Shown here in pieces: positions 16,123-24,063 of a DNA stretch of 32,189 nucleotides. This DNA comes from Phycisphaerae bacterium (GTDB lineage Bacteria > Planctomycetota > Phycisphaerae > UBA1845 > PWPN01), in the NCBI GenBank assembly GCA_030372985.1, contig JAUCQB010000003.1, positions 1 through 32,189 of the forward strand, given 5' to 3'. Position 1 is the first letter of the stretch, and each line of letters starts with the position of its first letter. The position numbers were made by a program, and so were the translations under genes. The notes under the pieces are model-generated. The model did no database searches. It was not told the DNA's origin and was given only the letters and a program-made list of their open reading frames with translations.

Positions 16123-16614
16123 GTGACCCCGGACATCGACACGATTCTGGTAAAACACCGCGACGCCAAACGCGACGCGCTGATCCCTGTGCTCCAGGAG
16201 GTTCAGGAGGCACAGGGATATCTCTCCCGCGAGGCCGTGGTTCGCATCGGCAAGCACCTGGGGCTGCCGGCGAGCAAGATTTACGGGGTCGCGACGTTCT
16301 ACAACCAGTTTCGCTTTCAACCCCAAGGTCGCTTCCATGTGCAGGTGTGCCGCGGAACGGCCTGCCATGTGAAGGGATCGGCGGCGGTCCTTGATGCGAT
16401 CAAACGCGAACTGAAGATTGAGCCTGGCCAGACCTCGCGGGACGGCACGTTCAGCCTGGAAGTTGTCGCCTGTATCGGAGCGTGCGGTCTGGCTCCGGTG
16501 ATTAACATCAGCGGTGAATTCCACGCCGGCGTCAGCACCCAGAAGGTCAAAGGCATCATCGATTCATACAGGGCCAGAGCGGCCGGAGGGGGCAGCGATG
16601 AAAAAGCCGCGTGA
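16123..16614 (+). CDS. hydC: [FeFe] hydrogenase subunit HydC (NuoE-like [2Fe-2S] protein)
   Basis: A 163-residue thioredoxin-like ferredoxin, the small subunit of trimeric NAD-linked, electron-bifurcating [FeFe] hydrogenases. It has an N-terminal helical part (DALIPVLQEVQEAQGYLSREAV, SKIYGVATFYNQF) and a [2Fe-2S] site: C76 and C81 (CRGTAC), C117 and C121 (CIGAC). Several in-frame starts exist (GTG 16069, 16084, 16087; TTG 16120; GTG 16123). AAGGAAGG at 16104-16111 best serves 16120/16123, which also gives the usual family length. Its 3' end overlaps hydB by 17 bases. It is the first gene after the sigma-54 promoter. Confidence 0.9.
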   Translation: MTPDIDTILVKHRDAKRDALIPVLQEVQEAQGYLSREAVVRIGKHLGLPASKIYGVATFYNQFRFQPQGRFHVQVCRGTACHVKGSAAVLDAIKRELKIEPGQTSRDGTFSLEVVACIGACGLAPVINISGEFHAGVSTQKVKGIIDSYRARAAGGGSDEKAA

Positions 16615-18559
16615 GACAGCCAGCGCCGGGGGCCATGCTCCCGGTTGTGACTGCCCAACCATTCTCAGCCAGGTCCTGAGCGCCGATCCCGCTCATCAGG
16701 AACACCTCGCTGTGCTGAGGCACGAGAAGGTGAAGCGTCCGACGATCTACGTCGGCACGGGAACGTGCGGCCTGGGCGCGGGAGCCCGATTCACCGTCGA
16801 GGCGATCAAAGACTACCTGAAACAGCACGATATCGAGGCCGACCTGATCGAGGTCGGCTGCATCGGCTTGTGCTCAGCCGAGCCCATTGTGGACATTCAA
16901 CTGCCCGGCAAGGCTCGCGTGTCATTCAAGGGAGTCACGAAAGACAAGGTGGCGGGTCTGCTGGATGCGATGATGAAGGCGACCGTGCCCGGCGAATCGG
17001 TCATCGGCCAGCATCGCACCGAGTTCGCCGAGATGTGGCCCGACGTGCCGTGCCTGGACGAGCACCCCTTTTTCGCCCCGCAGAAACGCTGGGTACTGGC
17101 CAACTGCGGCATCATGGATCCGGCGAGCATTGACGAATACATCGCCCGCGGGGGATACACCGCCCTCGCAAGGGTGCTGTCGGGCCAAACGCCCGAACAG
17201 GTCTGCGATTCGGTCGAGGCCAGCGGTCTCCGCGGGCGCGGGGGCGGCGGCTTTCCCACGGGCAAGAAATGGAAGTTTGCCCGCTCGGCTCCCGGTGCCC
17301 AGAAGTACCTCGTCTGCAACGCCGACGAAGGCGACCCCGGGGCATTCATGGATCGTGCGGTCATTGAAGGCGATCCGCACCGCCTGCTCGAAGGCATGGC
17401 CATCGCCGCGTATGCGATCGGAGCTGGCAAGGCTTACGTCTATATTCGGGCGGAATACCCCCTGGCAATTGAGAGACTCAAGGCGGCTATCAAGCAGGCC
17501 CGCGACTATCGTCTGCTCGGCGAGAAGATCCTGGGCCACGAATTCTCTCTCGAAATCGTAATCAAGATGGGAGCCGGCGCGTTCGTGTGCGGCGAAGAGA
17601 CCGCCCTGATCAACAGCATCGAAGGCAAGCGTGGGATGCCGCGGCCTCGCCCGCCCTTCCCGGCCCTTCGGGGGCTCTTTGACAAGCCGACGATCATCAA
17701 CAACGTCGAGACGTTGGCGAACCTGCCGACTCTGTTGACTATCGGGCCTGGGCAATTCAGCGCCGTCGGCACGAAGAGCAGCAAGGGAACCAAGGTCTTC
17801 GCCCTGTCGGGCAAGGTGGCCCGGACCGGCCTGGTCGAAGTGGCGATGGGCACAACCATCCGCCGGATCGTCTTCGATATCGGCGGGGGCATTCCCAACG
17901 GCAAGGCGTACAAGGCCGTTCAGATCGGCGGACCCTCGGGCGGCTGCATCCCGACGCAGCATCTCGATATCGACGTTGACTACGAGTCGCTCAAGACCGT
18001 CGGGGCAATGATGGGCTCGGGCGGCCTGGTGGTCATGGACGAAGAAACCTGCATGGTGGACGTCGCGAAGTTCTTCATGGATTTCATCCAGCGGGAAAGC
18101 TGCGGCAAGTGCATCCCGTGCCGCGAGGGCACCCGCCGAATGCTCGAGACGCTGCAGCGGATCACCCGCGGCCGCAAGAGCGAGAAAGATATCGATGCCC
18201 TGACACGGTTCCAGAGCGTCATGCATCTGCCGCGGCTGGCGGAGGTGATCCGGGAAACCAGTTTGTGCGGTCTGGGTCAGACCGCACCCAATCCGGTGCT
18301 CAGCACGCTGCGTTGGTTCAGGGACGAATACGAGGCGCACATTTACGAGCGCCGGTGCCCGGCGGGCGTCTGCCAGGACCTGGTGACTTATCGCATCATT
18401 GCCGAGAAGTGCAAGGGCTGCACCTTGTGCGCCAGACGATGCCCGGTGCAGGCTATCATGGGCACGCCCAAGAGCCCGCATTACATCATCACTGACAAGT
18501 GTATCGCTTGCGGAGCGTGCCTGGATAGCTGCAAGTTTGGAGCCGTTGTGAAGGAGTAG
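16598..18559 (+). CDS. hydB: [FeFe] hydrogenase subunit HydB (NuoF-like, FMN/NADH and Fe-S)
   Basis: A 653-residue flavoprotein subunit that reacts with NAD(H) and is the suspected bifurcation site in HydABC enzymes. An N-terminal thioredoxin-like [2Fe-2S] domain (TGTCGLGAGA with C57; C88 and C92 in GCIGLC) precedes the NuoF core. The core has GRGGGGFPTGKKW for FMN/NADH, CNADEGDPGAFMDR, CGEETALINSIEG, an SLBB segment, and SCGKCIPCREGT for the [4Fe-4S] cluster. A C-terminal 2x[4Fe-4S] ferredoxin (CKGCTLCARRCP, CIACGACLDSCK) is appended, as in HydB but not in complex I NuoF. GGAGGGGG just upstream fixes the ATG at 16598. Confidence 0.93.
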   Translation: MKKPRETASAGGHAPGCDCPTILSQVLSADPAHQEHLAVLRHEKVKRPTIYVGTGTCGLGAGARFTVEAIKDYLKQHDIEADLIEVGCIGLCSAEPIVDIQLPGKARVSFKGVTKDKVAGLLDAMMKATVPGESVIGQHRTEFAEMWPDVPCLDEHPFFAPQKRWVLANCGIMDPASIDEYIARGGYTALARVLSGQTPEQVCDSVEASGLRGRGGGGFPTGKKWKFARSAPGAQKYLVCNADEGDPGAFMDRAVIEGDPHRLLEGMAIAAYAIGAGKAYVYIRAEYPLAIERLKAAIKQARDYRLLGEKILGHEFSLEIVIKMGAGAFVCGEETALINSIEGKRGMPRPRPPFPALRGLFDKPTIINNVETLANLPTLLTIGPGQFSAVGTKSSKGTKVFALSGKVARTGLVEVAMGTTIRRIVFDIGGGIPNGKAYKAVQIGGPSGGCIPTQHLDIDVDYESLKTVGAMMGSGGLVVMDEETCMVDVAKFFMDFIQRESCGKCIPCREGTRRMLETLQRITRGRKSEKDIDALTRFQSVMHLPRLAEVIRETSLCGLGQTAPNPVLSTLRWFRDEYEAHIYERRCPAGVCQDLVTYRIIAEKCKGCTLCARRCPVQAIMGTPKSPHYIITDKCIACGACLDSCKFGAVVKE

Positions 18560-18594
18560 ACCGGGCGTGGTTCGAGACATTCTGTGGTGGTCGA

Positions 18595-18645
18595 GGTTCG
18601 AGGCGATGGGGCAGCAGCCGGAGACAGACACCCCTCGATCGAACC
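18595..18645 (+). repeat. Stem-loop in the hydB-hydA gap
   Basis: GGTTCGA (18595-18601) pairs with TCGAACC (18639-18645), and inner GGGG/CCCC tracts can extend the stem. It fills most of the ~106-base gap between hydB and hydA, the only sizeable gap in this operon before the response-regulator gene. There is no T-run, so it looks more like an RNA-processing or stability element than a terminator. Confidence 0.4.
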
Positions 18646-18665
18646 GCGGGGAATGAAAATCGAGA

Positions 18666-20393
18666 ATGCCGATGATCAACATTGAGGTAAACGGCCGTTC
18701 CGTGGAAGCCCAGCCGGGCGAAATGCTTCTTGCCTCCCTGCGGCGTGCGGGCATCAAGGTGCCGACGCTCTGCCAGCTCGACGGGCTGTTCCCCACCGGG
18801 GCGTGTCGAATGTGCGTGGTCGAGGTGGAAGGGCAGCGCGGGCTGGTGCCCAGTTGCGCCTTTCCGGTTTCCGAAGGCCTGAAGGTGCAAACCCACTCGG
18901 CTCGCGCCCTGCGAGCCCGCAAGACTATCGTGGAGCTTCTGCTGGCCAACCACCCGGACGACTGCCTCTATTGCGTCCGGAACGAGAATTGCGATCTCCA
19001 ACGGCTGGCCGCGGAACTCGGCGTTCGCAGCCGCCGCTTCTCGGGCGCCAAGAGCCGGCACACGCTCGATACCTCGAGCCCTTCGCTGATTCGCGATCCG
19101 GACAAGTGCATTCTCTGCGGCAAGTGCGTACGGGTGTGCGAGGAGATCCAGGGCGTCGCGGCGATCGACTTCATCGGGCGAGGTTCGAGAACCACGGTCG
19201 GCACGGCGTTCAACGAGGGCATCAACATATCGAGCTGCGTTTACTGCGGGCAGTGCGTCCGTGTCTGCCCGACGGGCGCCCTTCGCGAGCAGAGCCACAT
19301 GAAGGAAGTGGCCGACGCCCTTAACCACCCGGACCTGACGGTCGTGGTCCAGCATGCCCCCTCCATTTCGGTGACACTGGGCGAGGAGTTCGGAATGCCG
19401 CCGGGCGCGGACGTCGATGCGGCGATGACCACCGCCCTGCGCCTGCTGGGCTTCAAGCGGGTGTTCGACACGAGCTTCTCCGCCGACCTGACCATCATGG
19501 AAGAGGCCTCGGAGCTGGTCCACCGAATCAAAAACGGCGGGCGTCTTCCCATGATGACCAGTTGCTCACCCGGCTGGATCAAGTTCGTCGAGACCTTCTA
19601 CCCGGATTTCATGGACAATCTGTCGACCTGCAAGAGCCCGCAGCAGATGATGGGAGCGGTGATCAAGAGCTACTACGCCGAACGCGAGGGCATCGACCCG
19701 GCGAAGATCTTCAGCGTCAGCATCATGCCCTGCACGGCCAAGAAATTCGAGGCCGGCCGGCCGGAGATGGGCCGTAACGGCCTGCCGGACATCGACGCGG
19801 TACTGACCACTCGCGAACTGGCCCGCATGGTCCGCATGCGGGGACTGGATCTCCGGGAGTTGGCCGGCGATACCGCCGACACGCCCTTTGGCGAACGGAC
19901 GACCGCCGGGAAACTGTTCGGCGGAAGCGGCGGCGTCATGGAGGCCGCGATCCGCACCGCCCACTATCTCATTACCGGCAAGGAACTCGCGGACCTCACC
20001 GTGGAGTCCATCCGGGGTCTGGCGGGCGTGAAGGAGGCGCACCTGCAGATTGCCGGCATGGATATCGGGGTGGCGGTCGTCAGCGGACTGGGCAACGCCC
20101 GCCAATTGCTCGAACAGATCCGCGCGGGACGCAAGGACCTGCACTTCATCGAAGTGATGAGCTGTCCCGGTGGCTGTGTGGCCGGCGGCGGCCAGCCGGT
20201 CAACACCGATATGGATGCCGTCCGGACCAGAATGCAGGCCCTCTATCGGATCGACTCTCACGAGAGCCGTCGGACGTCGCACAGCAACGAATCGGTACAG
20301 CGCATTTATGAGGAGTTCCTGGGTCAGCCGTTGGGCGACCAGAGTCACCACCTGCTGCACACGCACTACGTTAAACGGGAAGTACTGGCCTGA
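18666..20393 (+). CDS. hydA: [FeFe] hydrogenase catalytic subunit HydA
   Basis: A 575-residue H2-activating subunit. The N-terminal [2Fe-2S] domain uses C36, C47, C50 and C64. The His/Cys [4Fe-4S] motif is HPDDCLYCVRNENC (96-109), followed by two [4Fe-4S] motifs (148-158 and 191-201). The H-cluster signatures are L1 TSCSPGW (298-304), L2 MPCTAKKFE (354-362) and L3 EVMSCPGGCVAGGG (496-509; C500, C504). In L1 the second Cys of the textbook TSCCPGW is Ser. A ~55-residue C-terminal tail follows. The domain order fits the trimeric NAD-linked group. Maturases hydG, hydF and hydE lie in the same array. The Shine-Dalgarno is weak, and a stem-loop precedes the gene. Confidence 0.94.
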   Translation: MPMINIEVNGRSVEAQPGEMLLASLRRAGIKVPTLCQLDGLFPTGACRMCVVEVEGQRGLVPSCAFPVSEGLKVQTHSARALRARKTIVELLLANHPDDCLYCVRNENCDLQRLAAELGVRSRRFSGAKSRHTLDTSSPSLIRDPDKCILCGKCVRVCEEIQGVAAIDFIGRGSRTTVGTAFNEGINISSCVYCGQCVRVCPTGALREQSHMKEVADALNHPDLTVVVQHAPSISVTLGEEFGMPPGADVDAAMTTALRLLGFKRVFDTSFSADLTIMEEASELVHRIKNGGRLPMMTSCSPGWIKFVETFYPDFMDNLSTCKSPQQMMGAVIKSYYAEREGIDPAKIFSVSIMPCTAKKFEAGRPEMGRNGLPDIDAVLTTRELARMVRMRGLDLRELAGDTADTPFGERTTAGKLFGGSGGVMEAAIRTAHYLITGKELADLTVESIRGLAGVKEAHLQIAGMDIGVAVVSGLGNARQLLEQIRAGRKDLHFIEVMSCPGGCVAGGGQPVNTDMDAVRTRMQALYRIDSHESRRTSHSNESVQRIYEEFLGQPLGDQSHHLLHTHYVKREVLA

Positions 20394-20411
20394 CGAGGCC
20401 GGAGATCTGCC

Positions 20412-22397
20412 ATGGGCACCGCATTCATCACCACGATCAAAGAGCACTGCCGCATGTGCTACACGTGTGTGCGCGAATGCCCGGCCAAGGCCATCCGCAT
20501 CGTGGACGGACAGGCCCAGGTGATCGGAGATCGGTGCATCGCCTGCGGCAACTGCGTCAAGGTGTGCTCACAGGGAGCCAAGCAGGTGCGCAGCTCGATC
20601 AAAGAGGTCGAGGCCCTTCTGGCCTCAGGCCAGAAGGTGGCAGCCTGCGTGGCCCCCAGCTTCCCTGCCGAGTTTGTCGACGCGGACCCCCGCCAGGTCG
20701 TGGGCATGCTGTGGGCTCTGGGGTTCGAGTTGGTCAACGAGGTGGCCTTCGGAGCCGATCTGGTTGCCCGCGAATATCGCCGTCTTTTGTCCAGGAACGA
20801 CGACACACGCTATATCACCACGAGCTGCCCGGCCATCGTCGGCTACGTTGAACGCTACTATCCGGATCTGCTGGACTCTCTCACTCCGGTCGTTTCGCCC
20901 ATGATCGCCACGGCCAGGGCACTCAGACAACTCCACGGCAACGATCTCAAGATCGTCTTCATCGGCCCCTGCATTGCCAAGAAGGTCGAGGCCGAAAGCA
21001 AACCTGTGACAGGCGAGATCGATGCCGTCCTGACGTTCCCCGAGCTGCGGGAAATGCTCGCCGCACGCAACATCCGCCCGGACAACGTGGAGCCTTGCGA
21101 ATTCGATCCGCCGCACGGGGCGGCCGGCGCCATGTTCCCGGTCAGCCGGGGCGTCCTCCAGGCAGCGGACATCCGTGAGGATCTGATGACCGGCGAGGTG
21201 GTCGCCACCGCCGGCCGGGCTCACACCCTGGAGGCGATCAAGGAGTTCTCAACGGGGGATCTGGGGGCCAGGCTGCTGGAGGTTCTGGCGTGCGACGGAT
21301 GCATCATGGGGGCGGGCATCAGCAACGATCTGCCGTTGTTCAACCGCCGCCGGCACATGCGAAAATACTTCAGCAAGCGGATCGAGTCACTGGATCTGGC
21401 CCGCTGGCATGAGGACATGGAACGTTTCTCCACGCTCGATCTGCACCGTTCGTATGTGGCCAACGACCAGCGCATTCCGACGCCCGCCGACGAGCAGCTC
21501 AACCAGATCCTGATCCGAATGGGCAAGCTGTCTCCGAAAGACGAACTCAATTGCGGAGCCTGCGGCTACGACACCTGCATGGAACACGCGATCGCGATCT
21601 ACAAGGGGCTGGCCGAGAGCGAGATGTGCCTGCCGTTCACCATTGAGAAGCTGAGACACACGATCGGGGAGCTGGCCTCCTCCCACCAGCAGTTGGCCAG
21701 CACGCAGGAAGCTTTGATCCAGGCCGAGAAGCTCGCCAGCATGGGCCAGCTTGCCGCCGGCATCGCCCACGAGGTGAACAACCCGCTCGGCGTCGTGCTG
21801 ATGTACGCCCACCTGATGCTCGAGGAGTGCCAGGACAAATCCAAGATGCGCGAGGACCTGGCGATGATTGCCGAGCAGGCGGACCGCTGCAAGAAGATCG
21901 TCGCCGGCCTGCTCCACTTCGCCCGCCAGAACAAGGTGGTGCGCTATCCGACCGACGTGCGCGAACTGGTGCACCGATCCGTCAAGACCCTCACCATCCC
22001 CCAGAACATCACGGTCGCGATCGAGACGGACGTCGAGGATCCCGTCGCCGAGATCGACCGGGACCAGATCATTCAGGTCTTGACGAACCTGCTCACGAAT
22101 GCGATCGCGGCCATGGAAAAGGGGGGCGAACTCGCCGTCCGGGTCACGGGTGACCCCAACAGTATTCGGTTCATCGTCACGGACACCGGCGTGGGCATCC
22201 CCGAGCAGAACATCAACAAGGTTTTCGAGCCGTTCTTCACGACCAAGCAGATCGGTAAGGGGACGGGGCTGGGACTGGCGGTCACGTACGGTATCGTGAA
22301 GATGCACTGTGGAGACATCCGCGTCGAGTCGAACGCCGACCCGGCCACCGGCCCGACGGGAACAACCTTCACGGTGACGCTGCCCAGACGAGAGTAA
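20412..22397 (+). CDS. HydS-like [FeFe]-hydrogenase-domain sensor histidine kinase
   Basis: A 661-residue fusion of a hydrogenase-like sensor to a kinase. Residues 1-60 hold two [4Fe-4S] motifs (CRMCYTCVRECP; CIACGNCVKVCS). Residues ~75-320 are an H-cluster domain with TTSCP (C139), GPCIAKK (C187) and LACDGC (C294, C297); the last pair is CxxC, not the CxxxC of catalytic enzymes. An Fe-S motif follows (CGACGYDTC at 381-389, C406), then a coiled coil, a HisKA box with phospho-acceptor H453 (GIAHEVNNP), and a HATPase domain (DTGVGIP, GTGLGL). There is no membrane segment, so it should sense H2 or redox state in the cytoplasm. It follows hydA by 18 bases and precedes a response regulator. Confidence 0.88.
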   Translation: MGTAFITTIKEHCRMCYTCVRECPAKAIRIVDGQAQVIGDRCIACGNCVKVCSQGAKQVRSSIKEVEALLASGQKVAACVAPSFPAEFVDADPRQVVGMLWALGFELVNEVAFGADLVAREYRRLLSRNDDTRYITTSCPAIVGYVERYYPDLLDSLTPVVSPMIATARALRQLHGNDLKIVFIGPCIAKKVEAESKPVTGEIDAVLTFPELREMLAARNIRPDNVEPCEFDPPHGAAGAMFPVSRGVLQAADIREDLMTGEVVATAGRAHTLEAIKEFSTGDLGARLLEVLACDGCIMGAGISNDLPLFNRRRHMRKYFSKRIESLDLARWHEDMERFSTLDLHRSYVANDQRIPTPADEQLNQILIRMGKLSPKDELNCGACGYDTCMEHAIAIYKGLAESEMCLPFTIEKLRHTIGELASSHQQLASTQEALIQAEKLASMGQLAAGIAHEVNNPLGVVLMYAHLMLEECQDKSKMREDLAMIAEQADRCKKIVAGLLHFARQNKVVRYPTDVRELVHRSVKTLTIPQNITVAIETDVEDPVAEIDRDQIIQVLTNLLTNAIAAMEKGGELAVRVTGDPNSIRFIVTDTGVGIPEQNINKVFEPFFTTKQIGKGTGLGLAVTYGIVKMHCGDIRVESNADPATGPTGTTFTVTLPRRE

Positions 22398-22485
22398 AGG
22401 GGGCCGGGCCGGCAAGGAGACAAGGATGATACCGCGGCGAAGAGAGGCGAGACACAAGTGAGACACTGGACAGGAACACACGCAC

Positions 22486-22887
22486 ATGGCTGACAACAAC
22501 AAGACCATTCTACTGGTGGATGACGACGCGGACTTCCTCATGCAGGAGGAGATCGCGCTGAAGGCGAGCGGTTTCAACATTCTGACGGCCGACAGCAAGA
22601 GCCAGGCGGAGGAGATCATCGCCCGCACGCGCCCCGACCTGGCCATCGTGGACGTGATGATGGAGGATACCGACGCCGGTTTCATGCTGTGCTATCACAT
22701 TAAGAAAAAAGACCCGACGATCCCCGTCATCATGGTGACCTCGGTCACCAATGAAACCGGCCTGGACTTCGACGCCGCCACCGATGAAGAGAAATCCTGG
22801 GTCAAGGCGGACGCCTTCCTGGCCAAACCCATTCGTATCGAACAACTCAAGGCCGAGCTCGAGCGGCTGCTGAAGGACGAGACCTGA
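22486..22887 (+). CDS. Single-domain response regulator
   Basis: A 133-residue CheY-like receiver with no output domain. The acidic cluster is D12-D14, the phospho-acceptor is D56 (AIVDVMMED), and the conserved Lys lies in DAFLAKPI. It can receive and pass on phosphate but cannot bind DNA by itself. It lies between the HydS-like kinase and a receiver-kinase hybrid, so it is a plausible relay carrying the hydrogenase-sensor signal. Its stop overlaps the next start (TGATG). Confidence 0.88.
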   Translation: MADNNKTILLVDDDADFLMQEEIALKASGFNILTADSKSQAEEIIARTRPDLAIVDVMMEDTDAGFMLCYHIKKKDPTIPVIMVTSVTNETGLDFDAATDEEKSWVKADAFLAKPIRIEQLKAELERLLKDET

Positions 22888-24059
22888 TGGACACGCTTCG
22901 GATTCTGGTTACCGACGACGAACCGGGCATGCGGCTCGGAGCCGAACGCACCCTTCGGGACTTCAAGGTGCTGGTCGCCGACGTACAGGAGGAGGTGTCT
23001 TTCGTCGTGGACCAGGCCGAAACCGGCGAGCAGGCCATTGAGAAGATCACCTCGCGGCCGCCGGACATCCTGCTGCTGGACCACAAGCTGCCGGGCATCA
23101 GCGGGCTGGACGTGCTGGACCGGGTCTCCGGGATGCACCCTGAGCTGCTGACGATCATGATCACCGCGTATGCCTCGATCGAGACGGCGGTCACCGCAAC
23201 CAAGCGAGGGGCCTATGACTTCCTGGCCAAGCCGTTCACCCCAGACGAGCTGAAGAGCACGGTCCGCAAAGCGGCGATCCGAATCATGCTGGCCAAACAG
23301 GCCCGCAAGCTCGCGGAGGAAAAGAAGCAGGTCCGCTTCCAGTTCATCCGCGTCCTTGGCCACGAACTCAAGGCCCCCCTCAACGCCATTGACGGCTTCT
23401 TGCAGCTCATCAAGAATCACACCCTTGGCGGCGAAATCGGGGCCTACGACGAGATCATCGGCCGGTGTGGTGCCCGAGTGGACCACATGCGAAAGCTGAT
23501 CGTCGATCTGCTGGACATGACGCGGATCGAGTCCGGGCAGAAAGCCCGCGATCTGGGCACGGTGGACGTCCTCGAAGTCGCCCGTACCTCCATCGAAACG
23601 ATCCAGCCCACCGCCCAGCCGCGGAACATCGCCATCGAGCTTCACGCGGACGGGCCCGTCACCATGACCGCCGACCGTGGCGAGATCGAGATGATTTTGA
23701 ACAACTTGATCTCCAACGCGGTGAAGTACAACCGCGACAACGGCCGGGTCGACGTCCGAATCGCCAGGTCGGACCCGATCGTGACGATCACAGTGACCGA
23801 CACCGGCATCGGCATGTCCAAGGAGGAGGCTGCCAAGCTGTTCGGCGAGTTTGTTCGCATCAAGAACGCCAGGACGCGCAGCATCCTCGGCAGCGGACTC
23901 GGGCTGTCAATCGTCAAGAGGCTGGCGATGCTGTACGACGGCAGCGCCGAAGTGGCAAGTGAGCCGAACGTCGGGAGCACTTTTACCGTCGTCCTGAAGG
24001 ACTCCTCAAGACTGCCGGCGGTACCGGCAAGCGCTGCAACGACGACTGATGAGGGTTAA
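22887..24059 (+). CDS. Receiver-histidine kinase hybrid protein
   Basis: A 390-residue protein with the receiver first and the kinase second. The receiver (1-125) has D10-D11, phospho-acceptor D65 (LLLDHKLPG) and K115 (LAKPF). A helical linker leads to HisKA with H159 (VLGHELKAPLNAIDG) and a HATPase domain (NNLISNAVKYN, DTGIGMS, GSGLGLSIV). It lacks a sensor domain and membrane segments. This order implies that its kinase is switched by phosphorylation of its own receiver, forming a cascade below another kinase such as the HydS-like protein. Its start overlaps the upstream stop, and its end abuts hydG. Confidence 0.87.
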   Translation: MDTLRILVTDDEPGMRLGAERTLRDFKVLVADVQEEVSFVVDQAETGEQAIEKITSRPPDILLLDHKLPGISGLDVLDRVSGMHPELLTIMITAYASIETAVTATKRGAYDFLAKPFTPDELKSTVRKAAIRIMLAKQARKLAEEKKQVRFQFIRVLGHELKAPLNAIDGFLQLIKNHTLGGEIGAYDEIIGRCGARVDHMRKLIVDLLDMTRIESGQKARDLGTVDVLEVARTSIETIQPTAQPRNIAIELHADGPVTMTADRGEIEMILNNLISNAVKYNRDNGRVDVRIARSDPIVTITVTDTGIGMSKEEAAKLFGEFVRIKNARTRSILGSGLGLSIVKRLAMLYDGSAEVASEPNVGSTFTVVLKDSSRLPAVPASAATTTDEG

Positions 24060-24063
24060 CGTC

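Noticed and set aside
16922..18949. 675-codon open frame antisense to hydB and the start of hydA
   Set aside because: It crosses two genes with unmistakable motifs and has no recognisable domain of its own.
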